Assembly (NCBI GenBank): GCA_002427165.1
Contig: DIQB01000025.1
Span: forward strand, 30,602-36,093
Length of the DNA stretch: 5,492 nt
Direction: 5' to 3'
Origin: Firmicutes bacterium UBA5473
GTDB lineage: Bacteria > Bacillota > DTU084
In this document: positions 4,454-5,492 of the stretch, in pieces
How the letters are laid out: every line of letters starts with the position of its first letter
Numbering within the stretch: position 1 is the first letter of the stretch
Notes under the pieces: model-generated
The model's database searches: none
What the model was told of the DNA's origin: nothing
Seen by the model: the letters and a program-made list of their open reading frames with translations, nothing else
Position numbers and translations under genes: made by a program

Positions 4454-5476
4454 ATGGAAACTGTAGGTAAGAATCTACCGGGAATATTGCTCTGCGTGGG
4501 CATTGCAATAATCTCAATTTATTTAGGAGGACAGATCCCACTTGTAGGTGGTCCTGTGTTCGCTCTGATGCTGGGAATCGTTTTAAATCTTTTTCTAAAA
4601 TCAGATCCACTGCTCCATTGGGGCCTGAACTTTACCTCAAAGAAGCTACTGAAGTTTGCTATCATTCTGTTGGGGTTTGGTCTTAGCATCGGTCAGATTT
4701 TGGAGGTTGGAAAGTTCTCACTTGTGGTGATGGTCTTTACGCTCACAGCTGCTTTCGGCTTTGGTTATTTATTCGGGAAGTTATTTAAAATGGACTGGAG
4801 GCTTTCTAGCTTAATTTCAGCTGGCACCGGGATCTGTGGTGGGTCTGCAATTGCAGCTCTCTCGCCGGTGATTGCAGCAGATGATAGCCAGGTTACTTAT
4901 GCAATCTCTGCAACCTTTATTTTCGATATTGTGATGATTATCCTTTTTCCCATTATGGGGAGGGCCCTTGGGCTATCTGATCTGGCATATGGCCTTTGGA
5001 CCGGGACAGCTGTAAATGATACCTCATCTGTGGTGGCTGCAGGTTTTGCGTTTTCCAATGCAGCTGGCAATTTTGCTACGATTGTAAAGCTGACACGGAC
5101 CCTTTCAATTATCCCAACTGTGGTCCTGTTCTCTTACATAGCACAGCGGATGAAACAGCGGGAATTGCAAGCAAAGTCAAAAGCCGGGGCTGCTCCCGCA
5201 AAAGTCTCGCTTGGAGCAATTTTTCCCTACTTTATTGTCTTTTTTATTGTAGCTGCTATCGTAAATAGTGTGGGGTTGGTTCCCTCGGGGATAGGGCTAT
5301 TTTTGAAGGGTGCCAGTAAGTTTTTGATGGTGATGGCACTTGCGGCGATTGGCCTGAAGACAGATCTGGGGAAGGTTAAGGATGCAGGCTTTTTGCCGAT
5401 GCTCCATGGTTTTATTATCTCTGCTCTGGTTGTGGTTGTGTCATTGGGGGTTCAGGTGTTTTTGAATCAACTATGA
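4454..5476 (+). CDS. YeiH/UPF0324-family membrane transporter (putative sulfate/sulfite exporter)
   Basis: A 340-residue, very hydrophobic inner-membrane protein with roughly ten membrane segments (for example near 9-27, 31-49, 65-83, 88-109, 148-168, 205-230, 253-272, 285-302 and 312-335). Conserved family stretches are SAGTGICGGSAIAALSPVI (122-140), GTAVNDTSSVVAAGFAFSNA (184-203) and KLTRTLSIIPTVV (212-224). The family includes E. coli YeiH and the TauZ-type proteins proposed to export sulfate from sulfonate degradation; the substrate of this protein is not shown by the sequence. A polar loop rich in K, A and Q at about 231-251 splits the helices. The ATG has GGAGGAG five bases upstream; an out-of-frame ATG at 4449 is ignored. 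The LysR gene is divergent, as is common for this family, and probably controls it. It ends with TGA 16 bases before the window edge, so any downstream partner is out of sight. Confidence 0.9.
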   Translation: METVGKNLPGILLCVGIAIISIYLGGQIPLVGGPVFALMLGIVLNLFLKSDPLLHWGLNFTSKKLLKFAIILLGFGLSIGQILEVGKFSLVVMVFTLTAAFGFGYLFGKLFKMDWRLSSLISAGTGICGGSAIAALSPVIAADDSQVTYAISATFIFDIVMIILFPIMGRALGLSDLAYGLWTGTAVNDTSSVVAAGFAFSNAAGNFATIVKLTRTLSIIPTVVLFSYIAQRMKQRELQAKSKAGAAPAKVSLGAIFPYFIVFFIVAAIVNSVGLVPSGIGLFLKGASKFLMVMALAAIGLKTDLGKVKDAGFLPMLHGFIISALVVVVSLGVQVFLNQL

Positions 5477-5492
5477 GCTTCACAGGTCATTG

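Noticed and set aside
4377..4610. Minus-strand 77-residue frame overlapping the transporter start
   Set aside because: It is antisense to the conserved YeiH-type N-terminus and covers the promoter and operator region; the translation has no family features.
1..5492. Transposon, CRISPR array, tRNA or riboswitch
   Set aside because: Gaps between genes are all about 110 bases or shorter and are taken up by promoters and operators; no direct-repeat array, terminal inverted repeats, tRNA-like folds or long conserved leaders were seen by eye.

Overview
The window reads as chromosomal DNA of an anaerobic, moderate-GC Gram-positive bacterium of the Firmicutes/Clostridia type. The taxon is inferred, not proven. 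The grounds are strong GGAGG-type ribosome binding sites, near-consensus sigma-A promoters, a Bacillus/Clostridium-style LexA-like box, and a gene content (ferredoxin-bearing MinD ATPase, Mrp ATPase, NifX/ORP-like protein) typical of strict anaerobes. Coding density is high. No mobile element, rRNA, tRNA or CRISPR array was seen.

Layout, right to left for the minus-strand genes. At 4454-5476 (+) is a YeiH/UPF0324-family membrane transporter, a putative sulfate/sulfite-type anion exporter. Divergent from it at 3467-4345 (-) is a LysR-type regulator. The intergenic region between them carries two dyad elements at about -65 and -46 from the predicted yeiH start site, the classic LysR arrangement. 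Next on the minus strand come an MBL-fold metallohydrolase (2582-3385) with its own excellent promoter and a LexA-like palindrome at the start site, then a small MerR-type regulator with a nine-cysteine tail (2107-2520).

After that comes a tight four-gene minus-strand operon: Mrp/NBP35-type ATPase (1252-2031), NifX/ORP-like small protein (867-1235), MinD-like ATPase with a two-[4Fe-4S] ferredoxin insertion (32-865), and the first 11 codons of a second MinD-like ATPase that runs off the left edge (1-35). This set (Mrp + NifX-fold protein + tandem MinD ATPases) resembles the gene set around the 'orange protein' (ORP) complex of Desulfovibrio. The likely theme is ATP-dependent handling of Fe-S or mixed-metal clusters.

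The least ordinary part is the control region. The same palindrome, TTCAATAA-N2-TTATTGAA, occurs twice, once on each side of the MerR-type gene: at its own promoter, overlapping the -35, and in front of mrp. This suggests that the Cys-rich regulator controls itself and the Mrp/ORP/MinD operon. The promoter position also shows that the regulator starts at 2520, not at the upstream in-frame ATG at 2613.
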